28,083 nucleotides of DNA, taken from assembly GCA_029935275.1 (NCBI GenBank), contig JAOZKQ010000002.1:1-28083 (forward strand). The letters run 5' to 3'. A program made the translations under genes and the position numbers. Of this stretch, positions 1 through 7,515 are shown one piece after another. Below the pieces are notes generated by a model. That model worked only from the letters and a program-made list of their open reading frames with translations. It had not been told where the DNA came from and ran no database searches. Each line of letters opens with the position of its first letter. The first letter of the stretch is position 1. Source of the DNA: Bacteroidales bacterium. GTDB taxonomy: Bacteria; Bacteroidota; Bacteroidia; Bacteroidales; VadinHA17.

Positions 1-20
1 ATAATATGGAACGCAATTTA

Positions 21-38
21 ATAATATCCCGATATTAT
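21..38. promoter_or_regulatory. Perfect 8-bp inverted repeat upstream of the M14 pair
   Basis: ATAATATC and GATATTAT form a perfect 8-bp inverted repeat with a 2-base spacer (CC), about 90 bases before the proposed ATG at 130. The tiny spacer makes a terminator hairpin unlikely and fits a dimeric-repressor operator better. No TAnnTTTG -7 element is visible in bases 1-129. AT-rich palindromes arise easily by chance, so the operator reading is weak. Confidence 0.25.
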
Positions 39-129
39 AGACAAACTCTAATTAATTTATGGAAAAGGTTTGCATATTGCCCATCAAATAGTAATCTTTA
101 CCTTATTATTTATTCTAACATCTTTAATT

Positions 130-2196
130 ATGATATTAAAATTTAAAAAGTTTAACCGGCTTTTATTATTTATCGGCATTTTGTGGATATTAGGGCCTCT
201 GTATTTGAATGCCCAAAGTGTTTCACTTAAGTATGAAAAATATTTGAGCCCTAAAGATCTGAATTCGGCAATAAAGGGATTGAACAGCAGCTTCTCTCAG
301 AAGTCAAGGTTGATTGATCTTTCGAAATCTCCGGGTAAAAATGAACTTAAGTTACTTGAGATTGGAACAGAAACCGGAAGTGAAAAGAAAACTAATCCTG
401 CAGTATTGGTTGTGGCTAATATGGAAGGAACGGTTCCTGTATCGAGTATGGCAGCCTTATATCTGGCTGATATGCTGTTGAATTCAGACCAGTCTCATGA
501 TTCCCTTACCTGGTATATCCTGGTTTGTGGTAATCCTGATGCATTGGATCACTATTTTGCGGAATCGCATCCACTGGATCCCAGGAATGCAAAGCCTCAT
601 AATGATGATATGGATGAACTGGTGGATGAAGATGGCTATAACGATTTGGACAATAATGGAGTAATTACGCAAATGAGGGTGAAAGATCCTACTGGTACTT
701 GGATAGCCTTAAAAGATGATCCCCGGATGATGAGGAAAGCGGATCCATTGAAAGGAGAGAAAGGTATTTATAAGCTTTACCAGGAGGGATTAGATGATGA
801 TGGTGATGGGAAGTATAATGAAGATGGAGCAGGCGGGGTGAATGTTGGCATAAACTTTCCGCATTTATTTAAGCCTTTTACTGCTACTAGTGGATTGTGG
901 CCGGGTTGTACCGATGAATCATTTAGTCTTATAAAGTTTGTTTATGAGCATCCTGAAATTGCAATGACGTTCACTTATGGTTCAACTAATTTTTGTTTGG
1001 TTCCTCCTAAAGGAGGCCGAAAAGCAGGGGCAGATATGACCAAGATCAAGATCCCCAAAAGAATGGCCCCGATGTTAAATGCAGATCCTGATAAAACTTA
1101 CACAATGAGTGAAGTGATGGAAATGACAAAAGCAGTCGTACCTCCGGGGATGGAGGTTACAGAAAGCATGGTCGCAGGTTTTCTTGGGCTTGGGGCAGTA
1201 GTAAACCCATTGGGCGATGACCTTAAATATTATAAGGAACTGGCTGAAAAGTATAAGGAATATCTGAAAAACAAAGGAATGACTCAGGAAAGACTTGATC
1301 CGGCAAAAGCAAAAGATGGTTCTTTTGAGCTTTGGTCTTATTACCATTTAGGGGTTCCAACTTTTACAATGGACTTTTGGGCTTTACCTAAAGTTAAAAA
1401 GGTAAAAAAGAAAAAAAGTGGGATTACTCTTGAAAGCCTGGAGAAAATGACCTCTGAAGAGTTTATTGCTATAGGAAATGATACGATTGCAGCTTTCCTG
1501 AAAGAATCAGGTGCTCCTGCTCAATTTAAAGCTGAGAGTGTGAAAAAAATGGTAGAAGATGGGAAAATGACTCCTGAAAAAATAGCTGGAATGATGAAAA
1601 ATATGCCAAAACCTAAGGACTCAAAAGAGGGTGACCCGAAATTGAAAGCACTTCTGGCATTCAGTGACAGTACACTGGAGGGAAAAGGTTTCATTAATTG
1701 GGCAAACTTTGATCATCCTGATTTGGGTGAGGTTGAAATAGGAGGTGCTGTTCCTTATGTTGATAATACACCACCGGCTGACATGATAGACTCTTTATTA
1801 ACCGTACAGGTACCCTGGGTTTTTGAAATTGCCAAAAAATTACCCATGCTCAAAATACTGAAGACTGAAACAAAGTCTATTGGAGGTGGTGTTTATGAGG
1901 TAAATGTATGGATTGAGAATTCATCATATTTGCCTTTTCCTACTGCAATGGGTAATCGAAATAAACAACCTGCACCTGCAATTGTTACCATTGATGGGGC
2001 AAATGTAACCATCCTCTCGGGTAAAAAGAGGACTCCGGTAACAAGCCTGAATGGTTTACAAAGTAAAAAACTCACATGGATGGTGTTAGTTGATAAATTA
2101 TTATTACTAAATTCTGATATTAATATTAATGTTAATCTGACAGCAACAAATGCCTGGGGTGATCAAAAGCAAATTAAAATAGGAGGTGGAAAATGA
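130..2196 (+). CDS. Secreted M14 carboxypeptidase-family pseudoenzyme (catalytic residues lost)
   Basis: This 688-residue protein is a paralogue of the next gene: the same N-terminal layout, two DxDxDG-type acidic loops (about residues 159-177 and 220-233) and a C-terminal beta-rich region containing an EIGG motif. I chose the ATG at 130 because it gives a clean signal peptide (basic start, hydrophobic core, LNAQS cleavage region); an upstream TTG at 70 would add 20 residues. Compared with its neighbour, every M14 active-site position is changed. The zinc motif HxxE is ExxV (E99, V102), the NR substrate pair is GI (about 240-241), the third zinc His is Thr (about 282) and the catalytic Glu is Asp (about 415). 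It also carries a Lys/Met-rich helical insertion at about 421-510. By inference it is a non-catalytic exported binding or scaffold protein. Its stop overlaps the next start. Confidence 0.8.
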   Translation: MILKFKKFNRLLLFIGILWILGPLYLNAQSVSLKYEKYLSPKDLNSAIKGLNSSFSQKSRLIDLSKSPGKNELKLLEIGTETGSEKKTNPAVLVVANMEGTVPVSSMAALYLADMLLNSDQSHDSLTWYILVCGNPDALDHYFAESHPLDPRNAKPHNDDMDELVDEDGYNDLDNNGVITQMRVKDPTGTWIALKDDPRMMRKADPLKGEKGIYKLYQEGLDDDGDGKYNEDGAGGVNVGINFPHLFKPFTATSGLWPGCTDESFSLIKFVYEHPEIAMTFTYGSTNFCLVPPKGGRKAGADMTKIKIPKRMAPMLNADPDKTYTMSEVMEMTKAVVPPGMEVTESMVAGFLGLGAVVNPLGDDLKYYKELAEKYKEYLKNKGMTQERLDPAKAKDGSFELWSYYHLGVPTFTMDFWALPKVKKVKKKKSGITLESLEKMTSEEFIAIGNDTIAAFLKESGAPAQFKAESVKKMVEDGKMTPEKIAGMMKNMPKPKDSKEGDPKLKALLAFSDSTLEGKGFINWANFDHPDLGEVEIGGAVPYVDNTPPADMIDSLLTVQVPWVFEIAKKLPMLKILKTETKSIGGGVYEVNVWIENSSYLPFPTAMGNRNKQPAPAIVTIDGANVTILSGKKRTPVTSLNGLQSKKLTWMVLVDKLLLLNSDININVNLTATNAWGDQKQIKIGGGK
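2181..2188 (+). promoter_or_regulatory. Strong Shine-Dalgarno AGGAGGTG before the second M14 gene
   Basis: AGGAGGTG lies 4 bases before the ATG at 2193, inside the last codons of the upstream gene. The ATG overlaps that gene's TGA (ATGA). This fixes the downstream start and suggests translational coupling. It stands out because almost no other gene in the window has a recognisable Shine-Dalgarno sequence. It also encodes Gly-Gly, so a coincidental origin is possible. Confidence 0.6.
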
Positions 2197-3944
2197 AAAA
2201 ATTAGTTTTATATATAGTATTGTTTTCAGTTGTAAGTGTAAATTTATCTTTGAGCCAGATCCAGACTGTAAATATTACAGTTCCTCTTAGATTTGATCAT
2301 TATTATACTTATGATCAGGTAGTAGAAGCATTAAAAGCCCTAAATGCAGCATATCCCGGGTTAACAAAACTTGATATGGTAGGCAGAAGTGAAGAGGCCC
2401 GGGAGATTTGGGCATTAACAATTAATAATCCAAAGACAGGAGATGCATTGAGTAAGCCTGGTGTTTATGTGGATGGTAATATCCATGGAAATGAGATACA
2501 GGCTGGAGAAGTAGGTCTTTATTTTGCCAATGAAATGTTGACTAAATATGGTAAGAACCCGAAGATTACAAAATTGGTTGATAAAAATGCATATTATCTG
2601 ATACCTGTGGTAAACGTAGATGGAAGATACCATTTCTTTGTTGATGGAAATACCTCAAGCTCGAATCGTGGACTTAGACGTCCCAAAGATGACGACCGTG
2701 ATGGTCTTTTTGATGAGGATTTTCCTGACGACCTTGATGGTGATGGAAGTATCTGTCAGATGAGAAAGAGAGATACCCTTGGAAATTATAAAACTGATCC
2801 GGAAGATCCTCGTCTGATGGTTAGGGTTAAACCCGGAGAGAAAGGGGAATGGACAATTTTGGGGTCTGAAGGGATCGACAATGATAAGGATGGAAGGCTA
2901 AATGAGGATTCTGAAGGTTATGTTGATCCTAACCGGAATTGGGGATATAACTGGGCTCCTAACTACGTACAACGAGGTGCAGGTTATTATCCGTTCTCCG
3001 GAGTTGGTTTGAATGCTATAAAAAACTACATTATGGCCAGACCTAACATTATTATGGTATTTGCTTTTCATAATAGTGGAGGAATGTTTTTAAGAGGACC
3101 AAGCACAAAATCTCAGGGAGAATTTCAGCAGGGGGATATTCGGGTTTATGATTATCTGGGGGAAAATGCCGAGAAAATTGTACCTGGCTATCGTTATATG
3201 ATTAGTTGGAAAGACCTTTATTCAACTTATGGCGATTTTGGCGATTTTATGGATAATATTGTGGGTTCCTATACTTTTGTTGGAGAACTTTTTCAGTCAA
3301 GCAGTGAAACTTATAAAAAAGCAGATACAAAAGGTCAGGGTGAAGAGGCTAGCTTGTTTAGAGAAAGTAATGTCCGTACCAGGGAACGTTTAGAATTTAA
3401 TGATAATGTGGCGCTGGGCGAACTATATAAAGAATGGAAACCATATAAGCATCGACTTTATGGTAATATTGAGATTGGTGGCTGGATAAAATTCAGCTCG
3501 AGACTGCCTCACCCATTTATGTTGCAGGACTTGGTTCACAGGAATGCAGCTGCAATTATTTTTGCTGCTGACCAGACTCCTGATATAAAACTGGATGTGA
3601 TAAAGAAAGATAAAATTGGAGAGAATCTTTATAAAGTGCAGGTTCGTTTATCGAACAGTAAGGCCATGCCTTCAATTACTTATCATAGTGTGAAATCAAA
3701 AGTATATCCTATGGATATCCTGAAAGTAAGTGGGGATAATATAAAAGTAGTTTCCGGAGGAAAAGTTACTGATTTTTATTCTGAGCAGGTTTCTTATAAA
3801 CCAAAAAAACCTGAAGTTCAATTTTGTCAGGTTCCAGGATTTGGATATGTTGATTACCAGTTCCTTATTTCTGGAAAAGGAGAGTTGAAAATTAGTTTTG
3901 AATCGCGCAAAGCAGGGAAAGTGGATAAGTCGATTGAACTATAA
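2193..3944 (+). CDS. Secreted M14-family zinc carboxypeptidase, active-site complete
   Basis: This 583-residue protein has an N-terminal signal peptide (about residues 1-21, ending LSLSQ). M14 residues are visible in order: HGNE (H98, E101; zinc), DPNRNW (N247, R248; substrate carboxylate), AFHNSGG (H293; third zinc ligand) and FVGELF (E365; catalytic base). Two acidic loops at about 166-185 and 227-239 resemble DxDxDG calcium-binding loops. A C-terminal beta-rich domain follows from about residue 425. By family knowledge it hydrolyses peptides or amino-acid amides outside the cytoplasm; the exact specificity (carboxypeptidase, D,L-peptidase or other) cannot be read from sequence. It is coupled to the inactive paralogue upstream by an ATGA overlap and is followed by a strong terminator. 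Confidence 0.9.
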   Translation: MKKLVLYIVLFSVVSVNLSLSQIQTVNITVPLRFDHYYTYDQVVEALKALNAAYPGLTKLDMVGRSEEAREIWALTINNPKTGDALSKPGVYVDGNIHGNEIQAGEVGLYFANEMLTKYGKNPKITKLVDKNAYYLIPVVNVDGRYHFFVDGNTSSSNRGLRRPKDDDRDGLFDEDFPDDLDGDGSICQMRKRDTLGNYKTDPEDPRLMVRVKPGEKGEWTILGSEGIDNDKDGRLNEDSEGYVDPNRNWGYNWAPNYVQRGAGYYPFSGVGLNAIKNYIMARPNIIMVFAFHNSGGMFLRGPSTKSQGEFQQGDIRVYDYLGENAEKIVPGYRYMISWKDLYSTYGDFGDFMDNIVGSYTFVGELFQSSSETYKKADTKGQGEEASLFRESNVRTRERLEFNDNVALGELYKEWKPYKHRLYGNIEIGGWIKFSSRLPHPFMLQDLVHRNAAAIIFAADQTPDIKLDVIKKDKIGENLYKVQVRLSNSKAMPSITYHSVKSKVYPMDILKVSGDNIKVVSGGKVTDFYSEQVSYKPKKPEVQFCQVPGFGYVDYQFLISGKGELKISFESRKAGKVDKSIEL

Positions 3945-3959
3945 AGTTTCTATAGGATT

Positions 3960-3987
3960 AAAAAAGGCCGGGTAACCGGCCTTTTTT
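3960..3987. terminator. Bidirectional rho-independent terminator
   Basis: A GC-rich hairpin, GGCCGG paired with CCGGCC around a GTAA loop, is flanked by A-run and T-run arms. It therefore ends in a U-tract on both strands. It begins 15 bases after the second M14 stop and also faces the end of purS on the - strand, so it separates the two convergent units. Confidence 0.9.
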
Positions 3988-4066
3988 GTTGTTAGTGTCA
4001 AGTAATCAAAGGGTTTATTACCGATAAATTGAATATAAATTTATCGGAATATTTTTGTTTTATTTT

Positions 4067-4324
4067 TTAATCTTCCAGTTTCTTGATAACATAATCATAG
4101 CCTTCCATAATTGGATTGGCCAGGATTTTGTTGCAGGCATTATTTACTTGTTCCATTGCTTTTTCCTCTTCATCTGCTTCAATCTCCAGAGTAATGTGTT
4201 TTCCTATTCTTACATTGGAAATGTTTTCAAAACCAATGTTTTTCATACTATTTGTTACTGCTTTTCCTTGTGGGTCAAGTAAGGCCTTAAGGGGCATAAT
4301 GTTTATTTCAGCAATGAATTTCAT
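4067..4324 (-). CDS. purS: Phosphoribosylformylglycinamidine synthase subunit PurS
   Basis: This 85-residue protein matches the PurS family in length and pattern: an N-terminal beta strand, LLDPQGKAV, a VRIGKHITLEIE strand, and a C-terminal ANPIMEGYDY element similar to the ANTVIEDYRY end of Bacillus PurS. PurS forms a small complex with PurQ and the short PurL that converts FGAR to FGAM in purine synthesis in the cytoplasm. It lies 16 bases downstream of pssA on the same strand and is probably co-transcribed with it. By implication this organism uses the split PurS/PurQ/PurL enzyme rather than, or in addition to, the long fused PurL. Confidence 0.9.
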   Translation of the reverse strand: MKFIAEINIMPLKALLDPQGKAVTNSMKNIGFENISNVRIGKHITLEIEADEEEKAMEQVNNACNKILANPIMEGYDYVIKKLED

Positions 4325-4340
4325 CTTTTTGTAATTTATT

Positions 4341-5078
4341 TTAAGACTTTATTGGAAACAATAATAAAATCAACGACATAAAAATATATAAAATAATGAT
4401 AGCAAAAACAGCTTTTAGTGAAAACATAATCAGTAAAAATAAAGACAATGCCAACAGGATGAATACCGGAATGTTCTTTTTGTCTTTTATATCCTTGATT
4501 TTCAGAGAGAACATGGGGATATTTGATACCATTAAATAGGAAATAAAAATGGAAAATATAAATAATAAAAGTGGATTATTAATAAAATGATTATCTGAAA
4601 AGATCGTGTCTGAATAGCGTACCAGTGGAATGGAGGCAAAAAACAGTCCTGAAGCCGGAGTTGGAAGTCCACGGAACTCATAAGTCTGTTTTGTGTCAAT
4701 ATTAAATTTAGCCAGCCGGAAGGCAGATGCTAAAACAATAAAGAAAGGAGATAACAACAAAACGAACTGATATGCACTCAGGCTCTCAGCGAAATTACTT
4801 TGGAAATTCAGGCCCATCGTATTAATAACTTCATGCAATAATATAATAGCTGGCGCTAGCCCAAAACTAATCAGATCGGCCAATGAATCTAATTGCTTTC
4901 CAAGCTCTGAATAAGCATTTAATGCCCTGGCAGCAAAGCCATCGGTAAAATCAAAAAATGCTCCAATAAAAATCAAATAAGAGGCAGTAAGTACATCACC
5001 CATCATTACAAAAAGAATGGATAAAAGTCCGCAAACCAAATTTAATGAGGTAAGTGTATTGGGAATGTATTTTATCAT
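4341..5078 (-). CDS. pssA: CDP-diacylglycerol-serine O-phosphatidyltransferase
   Basis: This 245-residue multi-pass membrane protein carries the CDP-alcohol phosphatidyltransferase signature DG-x2-AR-x8-G-x3-D-x3-D, visible as TDGFAAR then GKQLDSLAD at about residues 45-72. The remainder is hydrophobic helices typical of PssA. It makes phosphatidylserine from CDP-diacylglycerol and L-serine in the inner membrane, as the precursor of phosphatidylethanolamine. The family's other substrates (glycerol phosphate, inositol) are possible, but the N-terminal IPNTLTSLNLVCG pattern is typical of PssA. It has purS immediately downstream. Confidence 0.9.
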   Translation of the reverse strand: MIKYIPNTLTSLNLVCGLLSILFVMMGDVLTASYLIFIGAFFDFTDGFAARALNAYSELGKQLDSLADLISFGLAPAIILLHEVINTMGLNFQSNFAESLSAYQFVLLLSPFFIVLASAFRLAKFNIDTKQTYEFRGLPTPASGLFFASIPLVRYSDTIFSDNHFINNPLLLFIFSIFISYLMVSNIPMFSLKIKDIKDKKNIPVFILLALSLFLLIMFSLKAVFAIIILYIFMSLILLLFPIKS

Positions 5079-5095
5079 TGGTCTGCTTGTTTATG

Positions 5096-5103
5096 CAAAG
5101 GTA
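5096..5103 (-). promoter_or_regulatory. Candidate -7 element TACCTTTG for pssA-purS
   Basis: Read on the - strand, TACCTTTG matches the Bacteroidota TAnnTTTG -7 consensus and lies 17 bases before the pssA ATG. No perfect TTTG -33 element is visible at the usual spacing; an AATTTTTC stretch is the nearest. The rest of the divergent gap 5079-5283 is AT-rich, and I see no good match for the + strand gene. Confidence 0.4.
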
Positions 5104-5283
5104 AATGAAATTATGGTATAGTGAAAAATTTCTACTGTTTTAAAGATCATTATGATACTCATAATCTTTATTAAATTGTAAAAAAATAAATTAGAAGTTA
5201 CTGAATAGACTTTCTTAAAAACCTTTTCTAATGCTTTCCGTATAATATCAGTTAGAGTTTAATATACATATTATTACATTCCA

Positions 5284-6153
5284 ATGAAAAATCTTAACTT
5301 AACTTATGTTGCCTGCTTGTTAATTCTGAATTTTGTAATTCAATCATGCACAAAATCAGAGCAACCAGAAGTATTACCGGATAGTGATTTTATAATTAAT
5401 CATGAAAACATGAATTTAGAATCTATCCCTGAAGATTATATTATTGCCGCTAAAAAGAAGCTGCATATTGTTTATGGCCATACTTCCCATGGAAGTCAGC
5501 TTATCACAGGTATGTCAGGCCTGGTTAGTTTTAAAGGGAATTTATATGCCTGGGCGCATGAGGATAATGATGCCACTCTTGATATCCATGACAGGGGCAT
5601 GCCCGGAGACCTGGGAAACCCGGACAGGGTTACATGGGAAAAAGAAACAAGGGATTATATTGTTACTCACCCTAATGTAAATGTAGTTATCTGGTCATGG
5701 TGCGGTCAGGTTAGCGATGCCAGTGAAGGTGATATAAATACTTATCTCAATCTGATGGATGGCCTGGAAAAGGATTATCCTGATATCCGGTTTGTTTATA
5801 TGACAGGCCACCTTGATGGATCAGGGCTGCAGGGCAACCTGCATATTAGAAATGAGCAGATTCGGAAATATTGTAATGAAAATAAAAAGTTACTTTTTGA
5901 TTTTGAAGATATAGAAAGTTATGACCCGGATGGTTCTTTTTTTGGAGATAAGAAACCTAATGATAATTGTGATTTTGATTCAGATAACAATGGTTCAAGG
6001 GATAAAAACTGGGCAATTCAATGGCAAAATACACATACTGAGAATGTTGATTGGTATCAATGTTCTTCTGCACATAGTCAGCCTTTAAATGCGAACCAAA
6101 AAGCCTATGCTGCCTGGTGGCTTTGGGCAAAACTGGCTGGCTGGGTCGAATAA
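5284..6153 (+). CDS. Putative outer-surface lipoprotein, SGNH-hydrolase-like pattern
   Basis: This 289-residue protein has a lipoprotein signal (hydrophobic stretch ending IQSC, C22), so it is probably anchored to the outer or inner membrane. I do not recognise the family with certainty. Visible conserved-looking blocks are YGHTSHGSQL (64-73), WSWCGQ (137-142), TGHLDGSG (174-181), an acidic calcium-loop-like stretch with D227-D240, and a C-terminal SSAHSQPLN (261-269) followed by a Trp-rich helix. The spacing of an N-terminal Ser/His block, a central GH..G block and a late His resembles SGNH/GDSL esterases, with S68 or S71 as possible nucleophile and H264 as possible base. This is inference only. 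It stands alone between pssA (divergent) and gntP (convergent, 30-base gap). Confidence 0.6.
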   Translation: MKNLNLTYVACLLILNFVIQSCTKSEQPEVLPDSDFIINHENMNLESIPEDYIIAAKKKLHIVYGHTSHGSQLITGMSGLVSFKGNLYAWAHEDNDATLDIHDRGMPGDLGNPDRVTWEKETRDYIVTHPNVNVVIWSWCGQVSDASEGDINTYLNLMDGLEKDYPDIRFVYMTGHLDGSGLQGNLHIRNEQIRKYCNENKKLLFDFEDIESYDPDGSFFGDKKPNDNCDFDSDNNGSRDKNWAIQWQNTHTENVDWYQCSSAHSQPLNANQKAYAAWWLWAKLAGWVE

Positions 6154-6183
6154 AACTCCCTGAATGTGATAAATTAGGTATTT

Positions 6184-7503
6184 TTACATTATAAAAAGAC
6201 TCAGAATGTAGATTACAATTATTCCTGTAAGCCCCTGGATAAAAGTAGCTACTGTCTGACCTTTTAAAGCACTTTGAACATTCATTCCTGAAAACTGGGA
6301 CACTACCCAGAAATAGCTGTCATTTAAATGGGATACTGTCATGGCCCCGGCTCCAATTGCCAAAACCCCAAGAGCTTTTCCTGCTGGTGCTGAAAGCCCT
6401 AGAGGATCCAGCATAGGTGCGATAATTGCTGCTGTTGTGATAATCGCAACTGTAGAAGACCCCTGGGCAGTCTTTAAAATAGCAGCTATTATAAAGGGTA
6501 AAAAGATACCCAGTTGTTGTTCCGAAAAATAGGACCCAATTATTTCACCAATACCGGCAGCCCTTATAATATTGCCGAGAGCTCCCCCTGCTCCCGTAAT
6601 TAAGATAATAATTCCGGCTTCTTTTAATCCACTTGAAACCCAGGAAAAACGAAGATCTTTTGATCCTTTGAGCAAATTAAAAGACAATAACACGCCAATA
6701 AACAAAGCAATAACAGGATGGCCGATAAAAATGGAGAAATTATAAAATATTCCTTCTCCAAAAGGAAATGATGGAAGCTGGGCTATAGATTTTAGAGCGA
6801 TAAATAAAATGGGAATCAATATAGGTGCCAGGGCGCTAATAATTCCGGGCTTATTATCTAATCTTGTTCCTTCTTCTGGCAAATCTTCAAGTTTTACTTC
6901 AATCTTTCTCCCTATATATTTTGCCCAGAAGAAGCCACTCAGACTTGATGCAATAGCTACAACTATTCCCAGTAAAATTACCAGGCCAATATCTGCATCA
7001 AGTGCTGCAGCTGCTGCAAGTGGGCCTGGAGTTGGAGGAATAAATACATGGGTGGCATAAAGCCCCGCAGAAAGAGAGATGGCCAATACTGCCAGTGGTA
7101 TGCCTGATTTCTTACTCAGGGCTTTGTTTAAGGCGGAAAGAATAACAAATCCTGAATCACAGAATACTGGAATGGAAACAATAAACCCCGTCATGTTCAT
7201 AGCGAGGGGAGATCTTTTTATCCCGATAATATTCAGGATACCATCTGCCAAAACCTGTGTTGCCCCACTCTTTTCCAGGAATACCCCAATTACTGTCCCA
7301 AATGCGATAATAATTCCTATACTGCTTAATGTATTACCAAAGCCTTCAGTTATTTTTGAAATGATCAGGATCCCTTCCATTTTAGCTGCAAAGCCCAGAA
7401 AAACTGAGGCTATGAGCAAAGAGAAAAAAGGGTGTAGTTTAAACTTTGCTGTTGCAACTACAATAAAGATTAATACAAGTAATAGAAAAATTAATATTTG
7501 CAT
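6184..7503 (-). CDS. GntP-family sugar-acid:H+ permease
   Basis: This 439-residue, highly hydrophobic protein has about 12 membrane segments. GntP-family hallmarks are visible: SIPVFCDSGFVIL near residues 110-121, HVFIPPTPGPLAAAA near 152-166 and HLNDSYFWVVSQF near the C-terminus. Members import gluconate, idonate, fructuronate or related sugar acids with protons. It is the last gene of the ten-gene sugar operon, 12 bases after the UxaE-family gene, so a sugar acid handled by that epimerase is a plausible cargo. The exact substrate cannot be read from the sequence. The start ATG lies next to the upstream stop and there is no Shine-Dalgarno. Confidence 0.85.
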   Translation of the reverse strand: MQILIFLLLVLIFIVVATAKFKLHPFFSLLIASVFLGFAAKMEGILIISKITEGFGNTLSSIGIIIAFGTVIGVFLEKSGATQVLADGILNIIGIKRSPLAMNMTGFIVSIPVFCDSGFVILSALNKALSKKSGIPLAVLAISLSAGLYATHVFIPPTPGPLAAAAALDADIGLVILLGIVVAIASSLSGFFWAKYIGRKIEVKLEDLPEEGTRLDNKPGIISALAPILIPILFIALKSIAQLPSFPFGEGIFYNFSIFIGHPVIALFIGVLLSFNLLKGSKDLRFSWVSSGLKEAGIIILITGAGGALGNIIRAAGIGEIIGSYFSEQQLGIFLPFIIAAILKTAQGSSTVAIITTAAIIAPMLDPLGLSAPAGKALGVLAIGAGAMTVSHLNDSYFWVVSQFSGMNVQSALKGQTVATFIQGLTGIIVIYILSLFIM

Positions 7504-7515
7504 TTTCAGCTTGTT

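Noticed and set aside
70..129. TTG start 20 codons upstream for the first M14 gene
   Set aside because: It places an extra hydrophobic stretch before a complete signal peptide that begins at the ATG at 130; the shorter form looks like a normal exported protein.
4055..4334. Two overlapping + strand frames opposite purS
   Set aside because: purS on the - strand matches its family over the full length; the + strand frames are shadows.
6180..6196. TTTTTA/TAAAAA hairpin at the convergent gap after the lipoprotein gene
   Set aside because: The stem is purely A/T and overlaps the gntP stop region; too weak to call a terminator.
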